Shown piece after piece: positions 42,249 through 51,208 of a stretch of 52,091 nucleotides of DNA; position 1 is the first letter of the stretch; each line of letters starts with the position of its first letter. Source of the stretch: Gracilariopsis chorda (Eukaryota > Rhodophyta > Florideophyceae > Gracilariales > Gracilariaceae); contig NBIV01000364.1 in assembly GCA_003194525.1 (NCBI GenBank), forward strand, positions 1-52,091, written 5' to 3'. The position numbers and the translations under genes are program-made. Under the pieces are notes generated by a model. The model worked only from the letters and a program-made list of their open reading frames with translations, ran no database searches and was not told the DNA's origin.

Positions 42249-42978
42249 AAAGTGTGAGTGTCATGTTGCACGTTGTCACGACACCGGACGATGACAGTCC
42301 TTTTTGTACCCTTGTTCACTGGAGTGCGGGTCAGAAATGGAATCGTAGCTCGAGAGTACCAGCACAGGCGTGCAATGCCAATGTAGTAAACAGAAACAAA
42401 CTGCGTCAAATAACCAATGTATTACGTAGCAAAGGAACCAGGTAGTGATTGTATAACAAGCGAACAAGCTTGGGACAATGTAGCGAAGAGACTGCACCAG
42501 CGGATAACCTACGCGATCAAAACCTTAGATCTAGCGTAGTGCTGATGACCACTCCTGATATAGCACCACGGCCAACACGCACGATCAAGACTTTAGGTCT
42601 AGTATGCGGCCGAAGTGCACCGTGCCACAGATGATGAGCCCAAACAAGGGCGGTGTTAGTAAAAGCACGTGTAAAGGTGCGGGAGACCAAGCCGCACCAA
42701 GTGAAAGAGTAGATGGGGAAAAGTGTGGTTGATGGCAGGGAGGAGCAGACTGCTCTAAGAGAAGGTGGGGTTGCCGAAGAGAGGAGAAGTGGTCTGGCCC
42801 GAGTTGGCTTAGAGGCCACCGAACTCGGGCTTTTATAGACAATCGTTCTATATGAATACCCTCTAGTTTCGCATACTAGGTTTAAGTAACAACTCATAAC
42901 AATCGGTCATGGGACACTTCCTCGCCATGACGGACCAGTTTGGCGAAAGGCATTGTACCTCCTAGGGTATTTCTGAGT

Positions 42979-42986
42979 CTATATAG
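42979..42986. promoter_or_regulatory. TATA-like palindrome in the LTR
   Basis: CTATATAG reads the same on both strands, so it could serve the antisense ORF (ATG 54 bp to the right) or sense transcription of the element to the left. The same site is at 51956-51963 in the right LTR. Confidence 0.45.
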
Positions 42987-43039
42987 TACGTTGTTCCCGC
43001 ACCAGATGATTCCAGCAACATTGTTCCAACCACTCCACT

Positions 43040-43468
43040 ATGCCTAAACATCCACGTCCGAATGTCACCAGGCTTGTTCGAGAGATATCCGACGATTCGT
43101 CCCCGGAACCACCTTGTAAACGCAATCGTTTCATCGATGACGAAGCTTCCGAGGCCGGGCCTTCCACCGAAGAGGCGCTCTCAATTCAGGCAGAGTATGG
43201 TCTGATGCCTGAGGACAGCGCCATCAACCCATCTCACGATGTTGCCCAGTTTGGTGGCCTACTCCTGGCTCTAGCGGATGGCCATCAGAAAGTAGGTGAG
43301 CTGCAGCCTTCCCTTCAATATCGTTTGGAGCGCCTTCCCCTTTTGTATATACAAGGGATTCTCGAAGGAATGGTATTCGTGGCGCGGATTCGTCGGCGTC
43401 CCCTTGTGAGGGGTGTTATGCTTGCGGTGGCCACAGCAATAGATGAAGAATTGCAGAGGGAGGACTAA
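43040..43468 (+). CDS. Hypothetical antisense gene inside the LTR, 142 aa
   Basis: The frame runs against the element. It starts in a clean context and has gene-like surroundings: a TATA-like CTATATAG about 60 bp upstream and AATAAA 30 bp after the stop. The protein starts MPKHPRPNVTRLVREI, has an acidic-basic nuclear-signal-like part (PEPPCKRNRF, residues 23-32), a low-complexity acidic section, and a helical hydrophobic C-terminus (RLERLPLLYIQGILEGMVFV, about 93-112) ending EELQRED. I recognise no family. A role as a DNA-binding or regulatory accessory protein is only a guess. The other LTR copy is frameshifted near 52079. Confidence 0.5.
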   Translation: MPKHPRPNVTRLVREISDDSSPEPPCKRNRFIDDEASEAGPSTEEALSIQAEYGLMPEDSAINPSHDVAQFGGLLLALADGHQKVGELQPSLQYRLERLPLLYIQGILEGMVFVARIRRRPLVRGVMLAVATAIDEELQRED

Positions 43469-43497
43469 TATATGCTACCATCTTTCCTTATGATGTC

Positions 43498-43503
43498 AAT
43501 AAA
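43498..43503 (+). terminator. AATAAA polyadenylation signal after the antisense ORF
   Basis: AATAAA lies 30 bp after the stop codon at 43466-43468, in TGATGTCAATAAACTGC. Suitable spacing for a eukaryotic 3' end of the plus-strand transcript. Confidence 0.45.
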
Positions 43504-43718
43504 CTGCTTCTTCTTGCGTGTATACGTTGCAATAGAGATGCGGTACTGCGAATGGTGGCGGCGGTGGTGAGACGACATGGCTGCAGCGAGCTGCTTATTA
43601 TCTGTTCTGTGTATAATCTGCGAGGTTCATGTGATGATGTTCGTGATATCAGGATCAGTACCAAGCTGAATGTACAGGAGTCCTTCCGGAAATATCTCCT
43701 TGATTGTTGGGTTTTTCG

Positions 43719-44300
43719 CTAGTCCCCTCGGGGTGCGTGTCTTCCCAACACCCCCAGACCAGAAGGCACCACACTAGAAACCGTACCGCCGCTCCCTTCC
43801 AAAGCGGTAGTCTTCAGTTTCCTCTCATAAGTATCTTCATTATCGTAGTCTAGTGCCAGTCTGGTGGATTCGGGGGGAACATTCCTGTACGTCGCATATG
43901 TTGCTGATGGAGCCTGAATAGGTTGCCTGTTTTTCTCTGAGCGCAGGTACCACCTTGTCATTCATAATGTTAAAAACGGCGCGATATCTTTCTCTTTAGC
44001 CTTTGGTCTCGTTTGCCAATCGGACACGACTCATTACGCCAGAACTCCTTAGCATCCTAGCCACAGCATCAGATCTTTGTTGCTGTTCTCCGGGTGAGAA
44101 CTGATGACGTCCAGTCCGTGTCGTATGAACTCGCTGCATAGAGGTTCACGACCGAAATCACTCTTTTGTTCAATCATCTCAATGAGTCGTATTATCTTTA
44201 GGTGCGCTTCCAGCAGACGTAAGTGCAGCGCAGCCGTATCCTCAGCCAAGTCCATTCTCTCGCAATATCGGTCTACGTACAACTCAGACCTAGCAAGCAC
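43719..44300 (-). CDS. Hypothetical sense-strand frames inside the LTR
   Basis: Two minus-strand frames in the same phase, 44300-44049 and 43961-43719, are separated by stops. The first encodes a helical, leucine-rich stretch (TAALHLRLLEAHLKIIRLIE); the second is polar. They lie downstream of pol in the direction of the element, where some Gypsy elements have an extra gene, but within what I define as LTR. No family recognised; may be chance. Confidence 0.2.
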
Positions 44301-44637
44301 TTCAAACGATTCGGTTGTTGTCCGAGTGCTGAACTTATGAGGTCATCCATCGACAAGAAGAGACATGCTAGGGGTAGCAAAAGTCCTGAGAAATGCGATG
44401 TACAGCGAGATGCCGTACGCAGGTAACGGTTCGGGTGAGGCTGGGTGGGACGGCGGCGTTCCACACGACAAAGCTGAACAACCGTGTCGCAGCGCGCGCA
44501 TCTGCTGAGGCGGACGCGCCTGGGGTGGAAGCGGCGAGAGGGGGTTGGCCCTTAAAATGAGATCGAATCTCATAGGGACTCCACCCCCTCCCAGTCTTTT
44601 TCACTTAGGGCAACAGTTGGGGGGGGAATGCCTAACA

Positions 44638-44650
44638 CTCCCCCACTCAG
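44638..44650 (-). other. Polypurine tract of the minus-strand Gypsy element
   Basis: On the minus strand CTGAGTGGGGGAG directly precedes TGTTAGG, the proposed LTR start. The purine-rich run followed at once by TG is the usual plus-strand priming site. Confidence 0.7.
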
Positions 44651-44827
44651 CGGTCGCTTCGCCCGGGCGACCGAAACCTTTCAGCGGTATCGATTTTCAT
44701 CCGTAATAGCCAGATAGCTTTTTAGAATATGCCAGATTCGACAAAGAACTTATCAAAGGATGCAGACCAGAATGTATTCCCAAATAAAGTTGTCTTCTTC
44801 ATATATTATGGTATGAAACACCGGTCA

Positions 44828-45814
44828 TCAATGTTGGTACTGGAGCTCAGGCGAGATTACCTGGTAGCGGAAGGGGAATGGAATCATCATGCGATTCATG
44901 TCAGGTTCATATTGTAGTACAAAGTCTTGTCCCCTCCCCATCAGCCGTATGAAAGCAGCTGTTTCTTTTTCATAAGTGTGTTCACGAGGAATGTGTCCAT
45001 ATCTACCGACTGTGAAGTGATACAGGTAGATAAGGAATGCAGGGTCAACGGAACGTCCTAAGCGGGGGTGGATTCTTCCAACGAGTCTGCGTAATGTCAT
45101 AAGAACACTCTCAACCAGCAGAGGTCCATTAAGCTTGTAAAGCGACAGACAGAGATGCATGGTTGTCCAGGTGATTTTCTCCCGTGCGGGAGGAGATTCT
45201 TGTAGGTCTGCAAGCCACAGAAATATACGACGCCCAGCCACGACGAGATCTTGAAGGCTATCGTCCATGTCGAAAATGTTGTAGTCTACCATAAGAGGCA
45301 AGACTTTGATAGTGTTGTTTTGTTCGACATGGGTATATTCACCTTGATTCTCATCCTCAGTGATAGTCATGACTGCGTTGGGGCATAGATGTTCTGGCCT
45401 GGGGTGATAAAGCTTCAAACGTCTAGCATGAATTGGTTTCCTGCTGTATCGTTGATTCGGTGAAATCAAGACGTAGCGTGGATGGTTTGCGCGGATAATC
45501 CTGCATGGACCATAGTACCTAGGCTTGAATGGAGGCCATTTAACATTGCGGTTCAGAGCCTTTCCTCGTGTAACCAACACCTCATCGCCTACCTTAAACT
45601 TGTGCGCGTATCTGGGATTACTATGATGGCTTGGTTGCTTAATTATGCGCCATGCTCGGTGAGTGGAACACACCAAATTCTCATGTAGGCGATTTACTGA
45701 TGGTGGCTTTTGTAATGAGAGACCCGGGGTCCGAAGGATGCATCCGTGCACGGACTCCATACAACAACTCGAAGGGCGAGTAATTGCAGCTGAGCTTACG
45801 CCGGCGATATCCAA
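44828..45814 (-). pseudogene. Gypsy Pol C-terminus: integrase DNA-binding region plus novel extension
   Basis: This frame overlaps the end of the integrase frame and continues it after a shift near 45700-45770. About residues 40-125 are the integrase C-terminal module, with FKVGDEVLVTRGKALNR, PPFKPRYYGPCRII and YVLISPN, equivalent to the GPF region. There is no chromodomain. Instead some 180 more residues follow: an acidic part (ITEDENQGEYTHVEQ), then a well-structured-looking stretch with aromatic and leucine-rich segments (RRIFLWLADL, WTTMHLCLSLYKLNG, AFLIYLYHFTVGRY) ending SPELQYQH at 44828. I recognise no family for the extension. It could be a targeting domain or an env-like or host-derived addition. 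The stop lies about 190 bp before the LTR. Confidence 0.75.
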
Positions 45815-46850
45815 AGAGCACTTTGTCCAGTTGACTGTCCCATTCTGAATTTCCGTCGGAAATCATCTTGGTTATACTGTGTTTGATCGTCCCAACCATT
45901 CTCTCGGCACGTCCATTTGACATAGGAGCGTATGCCAAGACGGACTTCCAGGTGATCCCTTTCTGCTTCATAAATTCCTGAACTGAATTAGCCATGAAAG
46001 CTGTAGCATTGTCTGAAATAATCGTGCTAGGGTACCCGAAAGGCTGTATGATTTCCTTCTCTACGAATTGGAGTACGACTGTTGCCGTAGATGTTTCACT
46101 AGCTATTGCAAGTGGCCAACCCGTGAGATGTTCAACTCCGATTAGAAGGAACCGTTTCCCCGAGCTCGTGGTTGGTAGTGGGCCGGCAAAGTCCACCGAA
46201 AAGGTGTGAAATAATTGGGTTAAGGGCAGTCTCTGCGTCGTCTGATACTTCACAAGAGGTGCCGCATGCTGACAGCTAGTGCAGCTGTGCACATAGTTGG
46301 TTATATCTGCTAGCATCGTGCTCCACCAGAAGCGATCTTTCATGAATGATTTTGTCGATGATATATCCCAATGCCCAATGTCATCATGAAATGTTCGAAT
46401 GAGTCCTGGTCGATCAACTAAAACGGGAACTAGTACCAGGCCTGACCCTGTACTTCTGTAGAGTTTGCCATCCCAGGCCACGAACTTCTTCGAATTCCTT
46501 TTGATGGCCGCTCGGATCTTTGGATCGGGTTCCTCAATTGTCATTCCACTCATGTATCGACCAATATTTGCATAATAAGGCTCTAGTCCGGCGAAAGACG
46601 TGTCTTGAGGGTTAGCGATAGACAGCGCAGCGTCGTCTTCATTCGAACTACTGCCACATGTTTGGTGAGTGTATCGCGAAAGAAAGTCAGCCGCCAGGTT
46701 TTTGGAACCGGGACGATAGATGATTTCAAATTCATATTCGGCAAGGCGATCTAACCATCTGGCGAGTCGTCCATGTATATCCTTCTTTTGAAACGCATAC
46801 TTAAGTGCTTGGTGATCCGTGACGAGTTGGGAACGGCCTGGATCCCAATA
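45681..46850 (-). pseudogene. Gypsy Pol: end of RNase H, connection and integrase core
   Basis: The frame is open from about 46850 down to 45681; the methionine at 46553 is internal. It starts with the RNase H end (QLVTDHQALKYAF, RLARWLDRLAEYEFEI, then NLAADFLSR). Integrase follows, numbered from the internal methionine: zinc-binding H56, H61, C91, C94, then catalytic D121 (SVDFAGPL), D181 (IISDNATAF) and E217 (NGRAERM), with 35 residues between D181 and E217. These are the full D,D35E set. The upstream reverse transcriptase is in another frame (change near 46840) and the C-terminal module in yet another. The domain itself is undamaged. The enzyme inserts the cDNA copy into host DNA. Confidence 0.9.
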
Positions 46851-48423
46851 GGTAGATACGAAACTTTGTTAACGCAAACATGACCGCTAGTGCCTCCCTT
46901 TCGCAAACTGAATAACGGCGTTCCGAATCATTCATGGTGCGAGATGCAAACTGAATCGGGTGAAACTTGCCGTCTTCCTTTTTCTGTGCAAGGATTGCTG
47001 CGACAGCCACTGACGACGCGTCCGTCTCGACACGAAAGGACAAGTCAAAGTTCGGAAATGCGAGTACTGGTGCTGATGTAAGCTTGAGTTTTAACTCCTC
47101 AAACGCTTTCTTCATATCATCTGAAAACTTAAGCTTCTTCTTACCCGATGTGGCTGCGTGCAAGGTAGATGCCGTATCAGCAAATCCCTTGATGAAGCGT
47201 CTGTAGTATCCCGCAAGTCCTAGGAAGCTTCTGAGCTCCGTCGTTGTAGTTGGTAAAGGGGCCTCACGTATCACTTGGATCTTCTTCGTATCCACACTTA
47301 TCCCGTCAGAATCCACCATATGTCCCAGTAGTTCTATTCGAGGCTGAGCAAAGTGACACTTTGATATTTTCAGCTTGAGGCCATGTTCTGCAATGACTTC
47401 CAATACGTAGATGACATGTTTTACATGGTCATCGAGAGTGTCCGAGAAGATAACAACATCATCAATGTATACGCGAGCAAACGCAATCCTTCCCAATATG
47501 GAATCCATCATTCTCTGAAACGTTGAGGGTGCATTCATTAATCCAAACGGCATTACCTCAAATTGATAGGTCCCCTGACGGCAGATGAAAGTAGTCATCT
47601 CCTTACATCTGGGTGCCATCCGTATTTGCCAGTAGCCTGAAAACATGTCCAAAGTGGTAAAGAACTTGCATCCACGAAGGTCATCAAACACTTGATCCAT
47701 GTGAGGTAATGGCCAACGGTCTGCTTTCATCACAGAGTTCAACGCTCGGTAGTCGATACAGAAGCGAGGCCTTCCGTCCTTTTTGAGGGCGATAACAATT
47801 GGAAATGACCATTGCGAACAGCTCGGCTTTATGATACCGGCTACTAACATCTTGTCGATTTCCTCTTGTACAACCCTGTCGTATTTTGGTGGCAATCTGC
47901 GTACACGAGAATGAATAGGTGTATCGGTTTCTAACGTGAACTCATGCATCACTGGTACGTTCACTGGTCGAAGATCATGCAAAGACCAAGCGACGAGCTC
48001 TGCGTTTTCAATCACATCCAGCAATGCCGAGCGTCCTGGTTGGGGAATATGGCGTAACTTTTCATTGAGCATTCCCAATCGATCTGGATCTTGCGAGGCT
48101 GCTTCTGTAAGATTATGAACTCCACCAGGCGTTTCTGATATATCGTTGTTGGATGAGACGAGCAAAACATGGTTTCTAGTATCATCCATTGTATCGTTTT
48201 CTCGTAGTCGTGGCACACTCTGTAGATCTTCAGAGCGACGCATGTTTGCTGCTGACTCGTTCATGGGGTGATTAATGGGCTCGTTTTCTAAGCTGTTCGG
48301 AACTATTTGATCCTCAGTTGGCCCGGTGGTATCAGATCGCTGGGCTGCTTCACCTTGACCGTTCTCGCTGTTGTCGGTAGAGTTATTTGCTTGAGGATCT
48401 TTCGTAGTCCTCAGGTATGACAA
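46801..48423 (-). pseudogene. Gypsy Pol: reverse transcriptase and start of RNase H
   Basis: The 540-codon frame has an acidic, Asn/Ser-rich linker (about 1-130), then a Ty3/Gypsy reverse transcriptase: LPPKYDRVVQEEIDKML, KKDGRPRFCIDYRALN, catalytic D259 in TTLDMFSGYWQI, MPFGLMNAPSTFQRMMD, and the YIDD box at 319-322 in VYIDDVVIFSDTL. The connection and RNase H follow with ELRSFLGLAGYYRRFIKGF, D468 in VETDASSVAVAAIL and CEREALAVMFAL. The frame fails near 46840, where the rest of RNase H moves to the next frame. All catalytic residues are intact. The methionine used here is only the first in frame; the true polyprotein begins upstream. Confidence 0.93.
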
Positions 48424-49415
48424 TTTCTTATATGTCCATCAGGATATCGGAGAATGAAATGTCCTCGCCCATCTTGGGATACATGGATATTATCACCAAC
48501 TTCCCGCCTTTCCTGTGGTTCTCGTTGATTATGCTCGTTATTGTGCAAATTCTGTGAGGGATGAACCTCATACTCAACTATCCCTCAGGGTATGTCATCA
48601 CAGGATTCCCTTGTTCATCAATGCCAAGTTCGCCTTCAGATGCGCAGGAATCGCCTCCCTTATGTCCTGTTCACTATCCCGCGCCTCAGGGCGATCTCGA
48701 ACTTCTTGTGATCCCTCTCCCTGATTGCCTAAGGGGTCCAGAACGAGGGCGAAAATCTGTTGTATTTTCCACTTCTATCCGAAATCTATGATTGATCGGG
48801 AAGTCTCGAACTTGTAGAGGTATGGGATCTCCTGGACCCACCTCTGGCTCCCTGCGTTCGACAAGTATCTCAAATGTATCTGAAGTGCGGGTGGTCTCAG
48901 GAGTTGGAAGTACAACTGCATGATCCATAATTGGGATTCGTAATACTGGATCCGGCGGGACAGAATGGGCAGACTCTGTCGATGAATCCTCGCTACTGTT
49001 GTTTCTCAGCATGTTCATTACTTTCCTCGTCGACACTGTTGATGCGTTCGGTGGACGGTTGTGGTTGCATACCATCTGTAAAACGATCGCGGAAGACAGT
49101 TTCATCACCTCTTCTTTCACTTCTTAAGTACCCTGGAACATCTTGTTGCTCTTCGGCTCGTTCCTCTTCTAATGCTTGATCTGGAGAAGGTGGTGGTGTA
49201 CCACCATTTGTCATTTGAAGCGCCTCGTGTTCAATTCGTTCCTCATTGGTGGTCATACCCACAATTAACACTTCTTCGGCGGTTAATTTCTGCAATGAGT
49301 TAAAGATAGCTCGGCATTCTTCTTTTCGGTCTCCAACATGACAACATCTAATTCTTCTTGTTCCGAATCTGATTCTGTATCGGAAAGAAAGACTTCTGAA
49401 TCTGACGTAAAGTCT
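48424..49415 (-). pseudogene. Gypsy protease-to-reverse-transcriptase linker, frame-broken
   Basis: Minus-strand frames at 49468-49283, 49295-48993 and 49120-48686 overlap end to end in different phases. They are acidic and rich in Glu, Ser, Thr and Pro, with no recognised domain. They look like one disordered linker interrupted by one-base shifts. Confidence 0.55.
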
Positions 49416-49850
49416 TCACTGTCTGTTCCAGAGTCTATGGGAGTGTCGCCCATTCTTCCCACGCTCATGGTCTAAACAAAGAGTGACAGATTTTCCTTGG
49501 TAGTTGAGTGATACTTCTTGTGTCCCCAGGTCAATACATGCCCCTAGGCGTTCTAAGGTCGGACACCCTATAATAACACTAAAGGGAGACTTGTCAACCA
49601 CGAGGAATTCTAACGGAACGCGCACTGTCCCAAACTTCACCGGAACGTCATGAAGGACTCCACGCACAATGGTGGTAGTGCCGTCAGCCACTGTAATCTT
49701 CCTATTCGTTGGGAAGTGGTTCCAGCGATAAGTCTTGCGTGAGGTTTGCAGAGAGCAAATTTGGTATTGCTCCTGAGTCCAGTAAGGCTTGTACTTCAGT
49801 TCCATACACTTTTACCGGGACTACCTTTAGCCGTCGGGTCTCGTTTGTGG
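49416..49850 (-). pseudogene. Gypsy aspartic protease, frame-broken
   Basis: On the minus strand VQALLDSGAIPNLLS is read with the DSGA active site at 49779-49768. The frame ends at a stop near 49710, and the continuation is in the next frame (RKITVADGTTTIVRG, VPLEFLVVDKSPFSVIIGCP, ERLGACIDL). The I-I-G-C-P block is the second conserved region of retroviral-type proteases. The domain would cleave Gag-Pol. One shift near 49720-49740 separates the halves. Confidence 0.78.
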
Positions 49851-50131
49851 CTTCAGCGTAGTTGACACGCCGAGTGGACGTGCGTCCTGATAATATGCGA
49901 CGTAGATCCTTCTTAGCGTCGTCGGCATCACCACGAACAAGCTGGCCGAAGGTGATTCCAGAGGAGGCATTGCAAGTTCCTCAAGAACATTATACTTCCC
50001 TGCATTGTTTCCTCTAGCTTTGATTTGCTGGAAGACTTCCTAGGTGGCCTCTTTTGTTTCTTAGTGGGCTTCTTAGGACTTACTGCATGTTTTGACAAGC
50101 CATGAGGTCCTTCTCTATTATTACTGATGGG

Positions 50132-50512
50132 TTAAGCAGAGAAGGGTAACCGCATGGGTCCTTCCGTTCGAGGCTGCTTTGGTACTGGTGCACCGTCAGC
50201 TGTTCTCTTCGTCGTGGTCACGTATTCCTCATTACTTTCGTTCTCGACGACAACGGAGACATTACTTGTTTGTTGGCTGTTCTGCACGTTGTTTCCCTTG
50301 TCATTCTTCTTTGAGTCGAGTCTCACTTTCGGAATCTACTCGGACGTCGTCGAATCCAACCCTGCGCTCGACATCGACATCTTCTTCCAACACGAAGCCC
50401 TTGCGTGGCCGACCTTGCCACAACGCCCGCATCGCGTACTACGATGAGGGTTCAAGTTGCAACGAGTTGAGTAATGTCCTGATTGCTGACAATATGCGCA
50501 GAGCGATCCTCT
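50132..50512 (-). pseudogene. Gypsy Gag C-terminus with two CCHC zinc knuckles
   Basis: The minus-strand frame reads CAYCQQSGHYSTRC from 50500 and CGRCGKVGHARASC ending near 50389, two perfect C-X2-C-X4-H-X4-C knuckles 13 residues apart, which bind the RNA genome in nucleocapsids. A TAG at 50338-50336 interrupts the frame. It then continues with a polar, basic stretch ending LPFSA at 50132. The knuckles are out of frame with the capsid part upstream. From 50131 to 49851 the minus strand has only short linker-like frames. Confidence 0.85.
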
Positions 50513-50718
50513 TCATTCCTTTTATCCACAGCTTTGATTCTTCTTGACTAACAAAGTTAACTGTGCCAGCCGGCTTGTGAGTTCATCTACTTTGCCTTCG
50601 AGAGGAGCATGGAGCTTGGCCTATCCTTCTGTAGAATTTCTTTGGGGCGCCAGAACATGTAGGGCACCATGGGAGCTGAGCACCTTTTTCCCAGCCACAA
50701 ATGCTCTTACAAGATTTT

Positions 50719-51168
50719 TCAATGCTTGATAGTTCGGCTGCTCCCCGAAAGATAACAAATTTGGCCAGATCTGAAGAATTCCATCACAGCCTTCCGAAGC
50801 ACCCAAACTTGGCCTCGGAGTTGAATCCTGCCTTCTCGAAACATGTATCTACTTCGTTTCAATGATCCCAACAAGTCACCGTAGTCTAACCTGAAGGAGA
50901 CAGCCTGGCGAATGTACTCCTCGGGTTCCTCAATCCCACCAAACCGTTCCAAGAAGGCTGCCTTTACCGTGTCGTATTTGAATGCATCAGCAATTAAATC
51001 CCCGTCTGAAGCAAAGTTATCATAATAGAATTCGAATGCCTGCCCTTCGAGGTAGCCGAGAACTCCAATGCCCGTTTCCTCATTCGACTTTCCTCTGGTA
51101 GCGACATTCTCATAAAAGAAAAGAAACTTGCGAACGTTCAGAAGAATTTCCATCGAAAGAGACCACAC
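50719..51168 (-). pseudogene. Gypsy Gag capsid region
   Basis: The frame starts 41 bp inside the 5' LTR, directly after the primer site, the normal place for gag. It shows a retrotransposon Gag (capsid) pattern: VRKFLFFYENVATRGK, GYLEGQAFEFYYDNF, YDTVKAAFLERFGG and QAVSFRLDYGDLLGSL. A frame change follows, since later parts in the next phase continue toward the zinc knuckles (50718-50513 holds the join region, without a long frame). Capsid proteins build the particle in which reverse transcription takes place. Confidence 0.75.
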
Positions 51169-51190
51169 TTGTAACTTCCGAGGAGTTTGG

Positions 51191-51208
51191 CCCTCCTCGA
51201 GAGTACCA
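51191..51208 (-). other. Primer binding site of the minus-strand Gypsy element
   Basis: On the minus strand TGGTACTCTCGAGGAGGG starts directly at the LTR end. TGG is the complement of a tRNA 3' CCA end. The tRNA would end CTCGAGAGTACCA; I cannot name it. The first 13 bases also occur inside both LTRs. Confidence 0.65.

Larger units (their letters stand above)
42253..44637 (-). repeat. 3' LTR of the minus-strand Gypsy element, about 2385 bp
   Basis: On the minus strand the LTR begins TGTTAGGCATTCC directly after a purine tract and ends CACTCACA at 42253, so it has TG...CA ends. Its low-coordinate 865 bp are matched by 51209-52091. The right copy leaves the window before the other end can be checked, so the 44637 boundary rests on the purine tract and terminal dinucleotides. 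It contains an antisense ORF with TATA-like and AATAAA signals, and minus-strand ORFs in the sense direction. Confidence 0.75.

Noticed and set aside
37840..42256. Treating the TTTGACTGC motifs as independent dispersed regulatory repeats
   Set aside because: They occur only just inside the two matched 17-bp ends, so they are better explained as hAT subterminal repeats.
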